Positions 13,588 through 26,613 are shown, counted from the stretch's first letter. The stretch is DNA of 64,000 bases from Echiichthys vipera (GCA_963691815.1 OY829657.1:17678712-17742711); one strand, 5' to 3'. The notes: a model not told the origin generated them from the letters alone. Numbers and translations are program-made.

Positions 13588-14428
13588 CCCCATGGGGCTT
13601 GCGCTCCCCGACACCCATCTTCAGTCTGACCTGTCCAGGCAAGGACCAGCTCCGGGGTCCAACTCCTCTAGCACCCAAGCTGGGAGATCAGCTCCAGAGA
13701 AGCAGACCCAGACATCATGTTGCTGCCAGAGTGATGGTGGCAGGACGGCAAGTTTGGTTGACAGACACCGCATGGTCTCAGGCATGAGAGAAGCACTTTA
13801 GGAGTGAGTTAAAGGCAGCATGCAATTCCTCACCTCTCGTCTCGGTTCGATCCAAATATTGATTGGCTTCCTGTTACAATCAGTGGCATTCAACACAACA
13901 TGGTGCATATCAACTGATAGCAAAAATCAACATTTCACATAACTATATGTAATAAACATGTGCTACTCTAAAGATCCTTTATAGTGTTCATAGTGGGCAT
14001 TATTGCTAGCAGTGTAAAGCCCATAAAGCTGGTGTTAGGCTCAAACCACAGTAGCTCGTTGTGACATTATTAAGGAAGGATGATGTTACCTCTGCACACT
14101 ATCTGTTGTGGAAACTGGACAACAAACACTGACAGTAGATTCTTTGCATGGCCAAATGGAGGCACACCTGGCCTGATGTGAATGCTTGAATATGTACCAA
14201 CCTGGGATGTGAAAGACAATTCTCCTTGATTAGCATAATAAATGGGTAGTTGAAAGCCCAGCTGCTACTAATGGGCTAGTGGAAAGTCACCAGTACCATA
14301 TTCCTCTTTTTCATATTTATTCTTTATTTCCAAAAGGTGTTGTGGGTTGTTTGTATGATGTGAATTTGCAAATAAGGTTTCTTTATTACGTAGGGATTTG
14401 AAAGACAAGCAGATGAATTAATAATGTA

Positions 14429-14434
14429 AATAAA
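14429..14434 (+). terminator. candidate poly(A) signal for pak6
   Basis: AATAAA about 840 nt after the pak6 stop codon. Earlier AATAAA hexamers lie at 13951 and near 14237, so more than one 3' end is possible. Which is used cannot be told from sequence. Confidence 0.3.
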
Positions 14435-14990
14435 AATACTGAATATTAGATTATTGTACCTGCTGATCTACTGCAGTAAATTATATACGATGAATTCAAG
14501 ATTTTACTTTTCCTTACTGAAACATGAGTGTATAGTTGTGCGTATGTGTGCATGTGTGTGTGTGAGCACACGGGCACATGGATGTGTGTGAGGTGACATC
14601 TCAGTGTTTGCTTCTGATACAACCCTCTTTGTATTCTGACAGACTTTTTAAAAACCACAAGAGTGCGTTGCTCCTCCAGAAGATGTGTATGACTGTATTT
14701 GCATTTGTTTGCCTAGATAAAGCACACAGGCCTGGCATGTGATGCTGCAGGACGTCCACCTGCTGAGAAACACTTTGCACATAGTCTTTGTATTCTGACA
14801 CGGATACATGTTGACATGTTTCATGTATTTCTATCTCTGTGTGGATCATTCATGAAAAAGAGAATTACACATTTTAATTTTGTATAAATCAATAAATGAT
14901 GCATATTGAATCAAAATTCATTTAATGAAATTATGCATTTTCCTCATTCACAAACGTGTACGCATGCATAAACACTGATGTTTAAAAGTA

Positions 14991-14996
14991 TTTATT
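14991..14996 (-). terminator. candidate poly(A) signal for ankrd63
   Basis: TTTATT on the + strand is AATAAA on the minus strand, about 430 nt past the ankrd63 stop. With the pak6 candidate at 14429, the two convergent genes would end roughly 550 bp apart without overlap. Confidence 0.35.
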
Positions 14997-15425
14997 ATTA
15001 GGAATTCAGCATGAATCATACAGTGCACATTCAGTGAATATCATTAAGCAAAATACATAGAATATTTCTTAAAAACTCAGAAGCAATATCAAATACATTT
15101 AATTCCATACAATATAAATCTTATATGTATGTGTGTGTGCGTGTGTGCGTGTGAAACAAAATAATTATTTTCAGTAGCTGATATGGGATTATAAATTATT
15201 TCAAATATAGTTTAGCAAAATTGTATGCAGCTGTGTGCAACTGAGCACTAAGCTCTTGATTTTTATTGATACGCAGTGAAATAACTAATGGACTGCAACA
15301 TAAGCAAAGATTATTATTTCTCCCAATAAATAACTTACATCACCCAGCAATCAAAATGCATTGTTGGAATATTAATTGCTGTAAAAATATCCGTACCAGC
15401 CATTTCTGTTAACATTGTCCTTATT

Positions 15426-17039
15426 CTAATCAAGGGCAGACTGAGAGGAGCAACAGCTTTCAAACTCACACTTCACTCCACTGATGCTGTCGATGCTCGG
15501 CTGGCTGTTGACCTGCTGATGTGTGTATGAGAGAGGGAAGGTTTCGGAGCGGGAAATCCGCCCTCGGCCGTTTGAGGAGCCAGATGAACAGTCTATCACC
15601 ATCCTCATGAACTCTGGTGCGGTGAATCGACGCAGCAGTCTGGTCCCCAGGCCCATGAACCGCGGTGCACTGCTTGCGATCTTCCCGGACTCCATCTCCC
15701 CTCTGGCAAACAGCAGTTTGTTGTGTCTGCTGGTCGGGCCAAAGCTTCCCCTCTTCTGCTGCTCTCTTCTGCTTGATGTAGCTATGTCATTAGCCTCTTC
15801 TCTCTGTGATTTGAAAGTCTCCTCGAGTGCTCTCGGGGGCTGAGGCTTGCTGTTCAAAAGAGGTTTCGGCAGCGAGACACCTTTGTCAGCATCTTTTGTC
15901 AGGCCCCGGGTGTTCCCTTGACATTCCATCTTATCTATAAGGCATCTCTCATCCTGTAGCGAGGCTCTCTTTAATTTGCTGGCTGACAGGCTCATGTCAC
16001 GCACATCACCCTGATAGGACTGCTTTCTGCTGCTCCGAAGGTCCAGGTTAAATGACTTTGCTTTTCCCCAGGGAGGGAAACTTACTGGTGTTTTCTCTTG
16101 GAGTCCAGTGTCTCGGCTGACATCTTTCTGGCTTGGTTCAGGCAGAGAGTTCAGTGTTTTAGCTCTTAGCTCTCTAAGCTGGCAGTTTTGCAATTGTTTG
16201 GCAGTGAAGAGAACACTGTGATCCACCTCAGTCTTGCTTTTCTCTATCTGCGGAGGCAGAGCCCAGCTGTGGCGATGGTTGTCATCTTGTGACTGGCTCC
16301 TGGGACATCTGATGCGGTTCCACAACCCACCGCTGTCTCCAGTCTTAAGCTGTCCCTGAAACACCCCAGGCAGTTGGTCTTCATTGTTATTCAGCTGCTT
16401 GGAGAACCTCTCCAGAACATGTGTGGGGAGCCTGTTGGGAAGGCGGCACTCGCCTTCACCGATAGTACCTGAATCAGCGAGTGGGTCATCTGTGCCAACA
16501 CCCCTCCTGCAAGGAAAGTTCAGAATCTGCACACACTGGTTGTGTCCGAAGAAGTTGGCCACCTCGATGGCTGAGTGACCAGCATTATTGGTTCTGTCCA
16601 GCCTCAGTCCCAGTCTTTTGAAAGCCCGGACCAGGAACTCCAGAACCTGGCTGTGCCCAGAAAAAGCAGCATACATCAGAGCGCTGTTACCCCAGGCATC
16701 AAAGACGTCCGGGTCAGCATTGAACTGCACTAGAAGCTTAACCACGTCCAGGTGACCCATCTCACAGGCATGGCTCAGAGCAGTGCGACCGTCTTCATCC
16801 TGGCAGTTTACATCGGCTCCTTTCTCCAGCAGCAGCCGGGTGAACTTGGCCCTGGTCCCAGGATCTTGTAGGCAGATAGCGTACATGAGCGGGGTGCGGC
16901 TGTTTTCTGTTTTAGAGTTGATGATGCGTCCATCCAAGGCGTCCAGGATGAAGCGTGCAAGGTGAACTTTACCACCGTGCATGGCATCTAGGAAAGTCTT
17001 GGTGCCAGAGCCCTGCCGTAAATCTTTCGGCCGCATCAT
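15426..17039 (-). CDS. ankrd63: ankyrin repeat domain protein 63, single exon, 537 aa
   Basis: This is an intronless gene of unknown biochemical function; the human orthologue is, as I recall, brain-enriched. The open frame continues to 17324, but I choose the ATG at 17039. It gives MMRPKDL, matching the remembered human start MLKPKDL, and it lies downstream of a TATA box at 17170-17177, so the longer frame would begin upstream of the promoter. Ankyrin repeats fill about residues 15-175: TFLDAMHGGKVHLARF, then RTPLMYAI, GRTALSHACEMGHLDVV, GNSALMYAAFSGHSQVLEFL and GHSAIEVANFFGHNQCV. The remainder is a low-complexity Ser/Lys/Arg-rich tail with a short patch RRFTAPEF near the C-terminus, which parallels RRRSTAPDI in the human protein. 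The fish protein is longer than the human one (about 380 aa), entirely in the tail. Its place between pak6 and plcb2, on the minus strand, supports orthology. ANKRD34 paralogues were considered but fit the repeats less well. Confidence 0.93.
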   Translation of the reverse strand: MMRPKDLRQGSGTKTFLDAMHGGKVHLARFILDALDGRIINSKTENSRTPLMYAICLQDPGTRAKFTRLLLEKGADVNCQDEDGRTALSHACEMGHLDVVKLLVQFNADPDVFDAWGNSALMYAAFSGHSQVLEFLVRAFKRLGLRLDRTNNAGHSAIEVANFFGHNQCVQILNFPCRRGVGTDDPLADSGTIGEGECRLPNRLPTHVLERFSKQLNNNEDQLPGVFQGQLKTGDSGGLWNRIRCPRSQSQDDNHRHSWALPPQIEKSKTEVDHSVLFTAKQLQNCQLRELRAKTLNSLPEPSQKDVSRDTGLQEKTPVSFPPWGKAKSFNLDLRSSRKQSYQGDVRDMSLSASKLKRASLQDERCLIDKMECQGNTRGLTKDADKGVSLPKPLLNSKPQPPRALEETFKSQREEANDIATSSRREQQKRGSFGPTSRHNKLLFARGEMESGKIASSAPRFMGLGTRLLRRFTAPEFMRMVIDCSSGSSNGRGRISRSETFPLSYTHQQVNSQPSIDSISGVKCEFESCCSSQSALD

Positions 17040-17169
17040 TCTTGAACAGCTACTTTTGGAGCTGAGGTGACAAATAGGGAGAGTGTAGTCCGTGCAAGCA
17101 AGTTCTCGGAGCCTCTCTGTGTTGTCAGTGAGTGCATTTACCTCTAGACTCAGAGAGGAGCTGCCAGTG

Positions 17170-17177
17170 TTTATATA
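17170..17177 (-). promoter_or_regulatory. TATA box of ankrd63
   Basis: On the minus strand the sequence reads TATATAAA within GGTATATAAACACTGG. Transcription would be expected to start about 25-30 bp downstream (near 17140-17147), leaving a 5' UTR of about 100 nt before the ATG at 17039. This fits a compact intronless gene. Confidence 0.6.
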
Positions 17178-17203
17178 CCTCCCTCTCCGCATGCCCTCCC
17201 CAC

Positions 17204-17217
17204 GTTGCCAAGGAAAC
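17204..17217 (-). promoter_or_regulatory. candidate RFX X-box upstream of ankrd63
   Basis: The minus strand reads GTTTCCTTGGCAAC. The right half-site GGCAAC is perfect, and the whole site differs at two positions from the palindromic X-box GTTGCCATGGCAAC bound by RFX factors. It lies about 27 bp upstream of the TATA box. Function is inferred from motif and position only. Confidence 0.4.
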
Positions 17218-18016
17218 AAACGTCTGAGGACCATTATGCATTGGCAGCATCCATTCAGCCCAAGCACTCTCTGGAGAGAAATATATGCTATTTGAACAGA
17301 ATAATTACTCAAGGAGAAAAACATGGCCAGTGTTTTTCATGCAAGGTCTGTGAGGTTAACTTAAATGCACAATTTTTACTTTTCTTTGATGCAAATTAAC
17401 TGCAAATTTCTAGCATTTTGTGAAATCTATGAATAGGGCATTTTGTGGAGTCCCATCTACCTTTAAGACTAAGACTAAGACCGTTATCAGGAGTCTTAAC
17501 AAAGGTTTGAAGGATGATTGAAGGCTTTGAGAGCGTGCTTCAATGGGAACAACATGCCTGGCATCCATCCACCCTGAGGTTCTGCTTGCATTTTGCTTCA
17601 ACTACAAATCATAATACAGATCAACATGTTCAAATCATGCCACTTTATTGTGCCTTGACTTTCTCAAGGTTTTAGAATAATCACTTTGCCTGAAGGTCAA
17701 CTTTGTCATGGACATTAATAAATCCAAAGAACTCCACAAGAAAAAGGTAGTGAAATCCTTGATTTATTAGCTTATTGAATTGAATGAACAAGGCCGCTGT
17801 TCTTATGAGGATATTACTATGATTATGTTGCTTTCTAGAGTAACAATGAAAATAAATGTCAAATGTCCTTGTAGTTTGTGTGATGTAGTAGTATTAGAGT
17901 ATGCCTATCATGATGTTTGTTAAGCTACAAGCAATTCTGCTCTTGTGTTGCATTTTCTGCATCAGTTAAATACTTAATTCATTTTTAATCCCGCCTATTT
18001 GTTTACAGCCTTCATG

Positions 18017-18045
18017 CTAACTAACTAACTAACTAACTAACTAAC
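18017..18045. repeat. (CTAA)n microsatellite
   Basis: About seven uninterrupted CTAA units. Confidence 0.95.
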
Positions 18046-21000
18046 GTACCACTTGAGTCAAAAGCACCTTATTAAAACACTTTTCTCTTACGTCTTTGGT
18101 CAAAGCTTAGTTATAAAAAGCAACAAGGACCCGTTTTGCGCAGCTGTTTCTCCTCCACACGACTAAAATTTCATTTTAATTGCTAATATAAATCTCAGCA
18201 GGGCCAAAACTGTGCCAAACAGCCAAGGTGACATATCGTTCCTGGGGTTCCTCACTGTTCACCATACGGCATCATCAAACCCTCAGCGGGTCCTTTGTAA
18301 GGCACCGAGAGCCATTCACTCACCTAAACATCAACAACTCATCAACAGAGTGACACATCCTCCTGGGTTTCTTTCAGCAGATGGAGGCTTTTCTGTTACT
18401 GCAAAAATGTATTTTTTTTATCATCGCCACAGCTTTTTTTTTTCATAACAAAGTCATCTCATGGCAACATGTCAATAGTTTTAAATACTTATAATGCCAG
18501 AGATGCCCCTCCAGATTTAGCTTCACAATACCCAGATCCACAGGTGTTATGTCCTCAGGATTAATGATCTGCCTTCAAAGCATAATGATATCCATAAAAA
18601 GGAAGTTGTAACTCAATCCAGATAATAAAATGGCAAAACTGAATTACTGATAGAAGCAGGCCTGTGAGATGAATGGAATATAAAGCACTGCATATGATTA
18701 AACAAGACAACAACAAGAGGCCATGCTAGAAGCTCTGTGAGGCTTGCCTGGGTCTTGCCTGCGAGAACTAAGTTAGCTCTACCAGGTGAGCCACTGGCCT
18801 TTGATTTTGCCCACTCCACCGAGCTGAGTGATTTGTCTGGCATCATGACTTGAAACAGCGATTTCTCAGTTGAAAAAGCTAACAATAATTAGTAAATCAG
18901 TGCCGTGGGTAGGACTATCACCATTATCAAACCTGTGACAAGCTTCAGCTGCTTGATAATGAGCAGAGCCTGGACTCAGGTGTGTTGGCGCAGGGAGAAA
19001 CCTAAAACATGCAGGACAGCGGCCCCCCAGGAGCAGGATTGGCTTAATGCAAAATCCTACACTGCAGCCACTGAGGCAGAAACGGTCTACTTCTCCCTAG
19101 ACATTAATCTGTCTTGTAACTGTTGCACTTGTTGTTGTTCTGGTAAAGGCTTCTTCCATGGGTGGCACCGTTGCAAGTGGCCCTCAATGTGAAACTATTT
19201 GTAGTTTAGAAAAGCTAATGGCTACAACCTGTAGCAGTGCGGACCATATAAGGAATGTCCATTTAACTTATAGTCTCACTAAAGATGATGCTAAATGTGT
19301 TACTATGTTGACCAAATCATAAAAACATCTCAAACCATGTCAGCATACTTTCATATTAAAGACTCCAGAATCTGCTCAGTGCTGTAGTAGCCTGTTAATT
19401 GGAGGACACCTCTAGGCCAAAAAACAGAAGAAACTGATACAGAGTGTGGCAAAGAGCTTGATAGCACTTCTTATCAGGTGTTCCAGTTTGAACGCTCTGA
19501 GACTTTGGCTGCTTTTTCCAGAGGACAGTTCATCCAGAAATAGATTTGAGCCGCCTGGACCGCGTGCATCCTTGCAGGCAGGCCATGAGCTACACTTGAG
19601 TTATTGCGTTGGCCCCTGGCTACTGCTGGTTATCTGTATGCGGAGTGACATTTTCTGCTAGGGCTGCTCGTTTTTACATGAGTTCTGAATTGATAGACTT
19701 ACCATTTCTGAATTATATCCGGGGGGGCTGTATGTACTCTTATATCTAATCTTATAGGCTAATACCGTAGGCTACTTAAATTTTTTTAGAATGAAAGAAT
19801 ATATGAATGAAATTAATTAATCATCTTAGACTTCTAGACTATAGAATTTACACTGGAGCCAACTATCCCTGACAACAGTTTTTTGATTTATAGTGTTTTA
19901 AATCATTAGAGAAGAACTGTCAAATTAGATTTTTAGTAATAAAAAAGTATGCCTCTACATATCACATAAACCCACTCTACCATCCATTCACTGAATGTGA
20001 AGAAAAGGGGCTGAGCTGAAATGAAAGAACTGTAGATGAAATATTCAGAATGGTACCATGAGACTTGCTAATTGGGCAGATGTATGCAATAAAGCAGAGA
20101 TGTCATGGTAAATACCTGATCTCCCATTCATTGCGGGCCTGGCCCAAGCAGGAGCCACTTTGAATGCCTGATTAGAAATTAAAGCTCGTGTCAAGTTAAG
20201 GTGTCATCCGCAGCTCTAAACATCCTAATTAGCCACTGGAGAGAATGCACTTTCAGTGCCACAAAATCAACAGGTTCTTCTGAGAAAAAACTAGTAAATG
20301 GAAACAAAACACTGAGCTGAACCCTCTTGGTAACTCCCCTTAGCAACTAACACCTGGGACTAAATTAGTGCATGGGGAGAAGGTAGGAAATAGAGTACAT
20401 CCGGGACTAGATTCAGCAGGGTTCATTCATTGAAAATGAAAATGTTTTCTTACCAGTGACTCAACATGCCCTCATCCTCCATGGACTACTTCATCTTCTG
20501 CCTGGTAATTGAGTACACCTGATAATGACATGGTTAGGCTATCACCTGCTTAGCACTACGAAAAAACAGGATGCAACTGTGACCTTTATTTTCCATGCCC
20601 TGCACAACATTTTTAATAGAATATTGGCAGCTCCGCCGCAGTAAACCTAATCAAGTTACAATCTCTAGCCTGATGAGATGTCACTTTCCTAGAACATGTC
20701 ACTATTATTACAGACCTCTTTTCAGACTCAACAAAACACAATTCAACTTTGTCTCCCCACAGTCACATAACATCTTTACACAGGTAGCTCAGTCATTTGA
20801 ACAGTGGGGGATAACAGCTCCTGCTGGGACAAAAGCACTAAATTGATGAATTTGTACAATAACAATCATGTGTGTCCATTCAGTTCCTCTAATGCCCTTT
20901 GATGTGATCCAAGGACACAGCAGTATGAGGTTGAATGGAGATTTCACAAGCCTTCCATTCCAAGAAAGAGGCAGCAGCTGGCCTCCTGTCACTGTGTAAC

Positions 21001-23922
21001 CATGGTGTGCTTGTATCATCGCTAAGGTGGAGGCGAGGTCACTGTCCCATAGAAGTGAGAAAATGTCAGGTTTAACAGCAGAATCTCTTTAAATGAACCT
21101 CACACCTTAATGAAAGTAATTTTGCTCTTTTTTCCTTGTTTGTTTCCTGATAAAAAAAAAACGATCTAAGGCAGATGTTATAGTTTTCATTTCTGTCACA
21201 AGACTAAGACAAGCAAGGCAGAGCTGGAGAGAGGACAATTACATAGAGTTACAGGGTTGCAGCTGAAGACCCTGACAGCACACCAGGAACTGCCACTCAC
21301 AGGGGCCTCTGGTATGTTATTGACCATGAGGCGGTCCCCTCAGCGCCTTTGCTCGCTCTGCTCTCATCAATTATCACCCTGACTAAGGCTTGCCAGGCTG
21401 CCATAACCAGATGGTAAACAGTAGGCTGTTCCCTCAGCCTTCGGATTAAGGGGGCTCTAATATCAGTTCTCAGACTGAGACATCTTGGACAACAGAAAAT
21501 TAGCACCTATAGTGTGACTGGCCTGTGTTCTTTTGCCAAGAGAGGGGGATAATAGTTCAAGAGGGAAAGCCACTCTGCAGAGGGTACGTTAAATTAAGGG
21601 CAAATGCAAATCAAGAATTTTTGGGTGTTTTACTAGATGAGCCAATGCATTTCTTATTTATAGAAAGAAGAATAGTATCTGCACACTGCAGTGGATAGTG
21701 GGTCCATCCACAGCTTTGGTCATGATGGGAATATATCCACTGGATGGATATCTCTGTTGGATGGATGTTCCCCTCAGGATGAATTTCAATGACTTTGATC
21801 CATCTACTTTTTTATTCAGCATCATCGTCAGGCCAAAACTTCCATTTTGGCATTTTGTGTATGATCAGCCTGCAAGCCTAAAAACAACATAAACATTTCC
21901 ATCAGCCCCAGATGTACAAAACTCTATTTACACCCAACTATCTTCCTTCACAATCAATAACATTTTGGCTTAAAAGTCAGGTTTAATATGTGCATATAGT
22001 AACAAATTCAAAAATAAAGCAGACTCAGATGTCCCTTGTCAATGGTTTCCTGTGGACTTGAATCTGTGTCAACAATATGTTTTGCCACGCTGAGTCTCAG
22101 TGCTGTTTCCCATGAGCCACCTGTACCCCCCTCCTTAATCAGGTCTGATGAAAATTCCTTTCCTGCAATGATGCGGAAGAGATGGAGGGCCGGAGAGCTC
22201 CCTCTCCATCTCCCACCTGACAGGCCCTTTTTATGGCCTTGGGGGCTTGCTCACCTCTGACAGCTCAATAAATTGTACAAATAGATAACAAAATTTGTTT
22301 GATAGCCACATTATGCAGAGATGGGTAAAACTCAGCTGCACCTGGAGTAGAGGTCTGCCCCACACAGTTACATCTACAAAGGAAGTGGTCAAAACTCATC
22401 TCAAGGCACAAAAGCTCTGTAAATGACAACCCTCCATTCTCCCCTGAAGGAACTTGACTTCTTCATAAATAAACTAATGTCTTTAGGCCCATGGCTATCT
22501 ATTCTGTCGTTCTCATGCTCTGCCACTCACGTTCAGCGTTCATCATCTAAATGCTCACACTGGCTCCTGTGGCTCTTTGAGAAAAGCATGCATCAAATGA
22601 GCCCCTGGTACGACTATTATTACTTTGAAGAGAGTCACTGTGTGACTCACCTCAAGTGCACAACATAAAATGCATGTTGTCATGACTGGGTGTTACCCAC
22701 GATCCCTGGTAGTTGCTGCCCCATGGAGCAGCAATGATAATAAAAAAAAGAAGAAGTGGTGAAATAAATCGATGATGTGGGCATGTTTGAACTAACAATA
22801 TGTGTTTGGTGCACATTCTAGGACCATTAAACAATAGACTGTATGAACCCAATAATGGAAAGGGCTTAGCAGCACTGATTTTCAAGTCTGTACCTCCAAA
22901 AAATGCTTATTGTTACTTCACTTGCATATATGACCTTCACTGCAATGATGTACAGTATATGCAGAGTTTTCACAGGTTCTGAAGGGGAAATACTGTATTT
23001 TCTGTGTTCACCTTAAATCTGAGTTTAACACTTGTATGTAGAATAACCTTATTTAGACACAAGTATTTTTGTCTGGATCTTTGTGCATATAATTTAAATA
23101 GTTTTTAATTTTTCTTAATTAAAATCAATGCACTTATTTTTGTTTTGGTAAATTCAACACTGTTTTGTATCACGTTGTGCCATGAACCTGTTAACACTGC
23201 AGAATCAGCTGGACTGTGAAGATCATTATGTACAGATTTGGCGGTTCAAATAAGGCATCTCTATGCTTACATAACAGTGCAGCCGACTGCCACGGCTCTG
23301 ATATGACTCTTGAGTCTCGGTCCTTTTAATTCACAGTGAGACAGATGCTCTCAACCCAGAGAGGTTGGGACCGTAGTGGAGATATTACCAGGCAACGAGG
23401 TATCCAAACGGTGCAAAGAGCCAGAGCAAGAGCAGAATTAATCATCTGACTTGAAGCTAATTGACATGAATTTTAGCTTAAAAAATGGGAGCATTACTAC
23501 CAGAATTCAAGTAGCATGAGTGCTGTCCGGCACCGACTTACAGTATGTGGGTGTCTGTGTGTTTAATTGTATGTGTCTGTGTGCTTGTCTAAGTGTAAGC
23601 AACGTATCCCCAAGAATTGTGAGAAGTTAAAATTTGCATCTCTGAGAGGGTGGAGGCACCTCTCACAGGCCCTCGATGCACTCCTGTGGCTTCTGTGGAA
23701 TACTCATTACTCTGCTAATCCTGTACCATAACCATGATTTTAATGGGATTGTGTAAAGTATCCTGGAACAAAATAACAACTTCATGCAGCTTAGTAACAG
23801 CATGCATGCAAATCATGTATAAAGAAATTCGTGTTTTATTGCAATCTCTTCTCCTGGCAATGGCTTTTACCTCTTTAAAGGCAGTTGTTCCATATGCAAC
23901 CCACAGAATGATCCAACACACA

Positions 23923-23950
23923 AACACACACACACACACACACACACACA
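23923..23950. repeat. (CA)n microsatellite
   Basis: About 14 uninterrupted CA units, preceded by a short interrupted CA stretch. Confidence 0.95.
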
Positions 23951-24062
23951 GCCTGTAACAGTGCAGCCTCAGCAGGTGATGTGTATGTGGGTGGTGTGGG
24001 TGGTGTGGGTGCTTAATATTCATCCAGGATGGCATCCTCTTCAAGCCAAGACGGACTATAGA

Positions 24063-24099
24063 CCTCTTGTTGTTTCCTCACACAGGAAACAACAAGAGG
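24063..24099. repeat. perfect 16-bp inverted repeat (hairpin)
   Basis: CCTCTTGTTGTTTCCT (24063-24078) is followed after the 5-nt loop CACAC by its exact reverse complement (24084-24099). Pairing stops at A24062/A24100. It is too short for a typical pre-miRNA stem. Confidence 0.9.
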
Positions 24100-26607
24100 A
24101 TGAGAAAAGTAGTTCACTCTTCACTGCTTTATAGTGTCCTCATTCTTTGTGCTTATTTGACCAAAAATACACCATCTCGCTTCCCTGAAAATTTTGTTTT
24201 AATCTTGCATTTTTGGAACACTGTGTCTTCAAATTACAGGGTTTTGTTCCTCTGTTGTTTTTCAGGATTAAAATCGACAGAGGTGGCTGCTGTTAACAGT
24301 TTTTATGCTTTTAATTTGTGATACATTCATTCAGACATAATTGATTTAAATCCCTTTTAGGGATACTGTAGACCGCACTTGTTTTAGCTTTAAGAACACC
24401 CATAACATGCACCAATATCCTCCATTTCACTCCATATAGCAAAAAATAAAACTTTCTTGGTGCACGTAAAACATTAATACGGATTTGCTTGATTATCTCT
24501 TTTATCCTGACTATCACCTCTTCCCATCATTTAATTTTCTTTCTGAGCATGCATGCACTGGGAATTCTAGCAACCAATATTACATTTTCTATCTCATCAT
24601 CAGCTCGGCCCGCTCTGTATATGTTTTTATGTGATGCGCCTGTGATAAGGAAGACTCCTTCTCCTTTCATGTCAGTGAACAGCCAAGTGTTACCTTATGG
24701 CAAAGACCCGGCTCAGGATTCCTCTCCAACTGGCATGGGACAGAGCTGCCAGAGTTTTCTTCATCTTATGTAAGATTATCAGCCCGGTGATTCAGGGCTG
24801 ACTGGTTTCACACTCTAAAGCTCACAGTTCATCTGTGTTGTGCATGAGGTGGCAGGACTCGCAGGCACAAGCTGTGTCTCCCAGACGCGGTTTGTCCAGA
24901 TCCTCCACTTTTAAATGTCAGTCATGTCATTTGATTCAGAAGATGGGTTTCACACAGAAAAAGAAACAAGAGTTACGGACAGATTGCTTTGGACAGTGAG
25001 TCATAGGAAAGCTGTGTTCATTGATAAATGCATGCATGTGGGTCTAAACACTTGAAGAAACAAGTGGCTCTCAAGACAGATTGCCCCAGTCTCTGTCATT
25101 TAATGTACCATATATGGAGCTGAAATAAAGTTTGTTTTTATTCCGGCTGAGAGCATTTGAGCCATTGCAGATCTCGTATTAGTTGGAGTGAAAAAAACAT
25201 TACAACTATGTGGTATTATGAATCAGACATACCATAATGTGCCAAAGTACACTGGTCATTGTAGAAGTCTGAGGCGATGCACTGAGGTGTGTACCTACAG
25301 CTCTTTACTCACAATACGACTGGTGATTGAACCACTGGACTCTGACAGTCTAATTACAAAATAGCACTACTGTGTTTTACCTTGATTCCTTCTCTTTTAT
25401 GTTCAGTTCTCTTGTACTCAGTCTTCAATTGAGACTCTCAGTCACATCTGCTATTAAAATACATACCTTATTATACCAGACGGCAATGTGAGACATCAAC
25501 GCTTCCAGACACTGCAAAACCACCTGCATTAAAACTCAGTTGCGTACAGTAAAGCTTGCAGCCTCACACTACAGACGGAGTCTGAGTAGCAGCTAAAAAA
25601 ACCCAGTCATACGTATGCCTCGCATCCGTCCCCCATGTATTTTGCCCATTAGCCCTTGAAGACCTGAGAGATGCAACTAATTTTGCAGCCTCTGCTGGCT
25701 CACTAGAATTGACAGTACATGTATTACTTTATTGGACTGAGAAATTCTGGGCTATGGTAGCCACTGATTCAACAAAATATGTGGCCTGTGCCACATCAGC
25801 TGGACTGTATGATTGGGCCATTGACCTTTGATTAAATTGGTTTTGTTATTATATTGTTTCAACCAGTTCATTTTTTATCTACCGAAGCTGTATTTACTAT
25901 TTCTCAAGCCTTTTTTATAATAGAATGCCTAAAAACATGTATTTTTTTGGGTGGCAGGGGGGTCCATCATAGTTATATCATCAATCAATATGTAGAGCCT
26001 GCATCCTATTTTGTATCATTTCTAATCCTATGAATTCTGATTTCAGAGATCATTCACCCAACAAATGTTAAGGATGACTAATTTTCACGTTTTTCCTCCT
26101 AAAGTGAGGCAACAATTGTCAAGTGTAACTATTTTTAAGTTACATAACATAGGAATTTGGCATTAACCAAATTACTAATCTTGAAACCTATTGTTGTTAT
26201 ACTTTGCCATTGTTCACAGGATGGATATTTAACTAATTAATCAGCTACATTTAAATCCAAGCCATAATAATCTCGGCTGTTATTCTAAAAAACTAAGATA
26301 GAGGACTTTTGAGAAAACACTCAGAGCTGGAGCCCCTGCAGCCTGACCCTCCACCACCACCATTTCAAGCAAGAAACCTGGGACACTGCTATTAATAACC
26401 AGTTTGCTCTATGTTCTATGTTAACATCATATGACTGACATAATCAAAACCTTACCTGGAAAAATAAAGGGAAACATAATGCACAGTGCAAAGTACGTTT
26501 TATTTTATTGGTGCTGTTGTGCATTAACATTATCTTTTACCGTAGCTTTTTTTTCCTGCAAAACCTTCTTTACAACTGCAACATACCTAAGTCTCAGATT
26601 GAATGCT

Positions 26608-26613
26608 TTATTT
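26608..26613 (-). terminator. candidate poly(A) signal for plcb2
   Basis: Minus-strand AATAAA about 490 nt past the plcb2 stop at 27098. Further minus-strand AATAAA hexamers lie near 26498-26505. Choice is uncertain. Confidence 0.3.

Larger units (their letters stand above)
17325..26600. other. intergenic region between ankrd63 and plcb2
   Basis: About 9 kb with no exon that I can assign on either strand. The longest open frames have no recognisable protein features. It contains a (CTAA)n tract, a (CA)n tract and a perfect 16-bp hairpin (listed separately). Conserved regulatory elements may exist but cannot be judged from one sequence. Confidence 0.6.

Noticed and set aside
17040..17324. N-terminal extension of ankrd63 by 95 residues
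   Set aside because: The extension crosses the TATA box and X-box and has no counterpart in the human protein, which starts at the equivalent of 17039.
20100..21050. Possible conserved non-coding element in the ankrd63-plcb2 interval
   Set aside because: The sequence is non-repetitive and mixed in composition, but conservation cannot be judged from a single genome.
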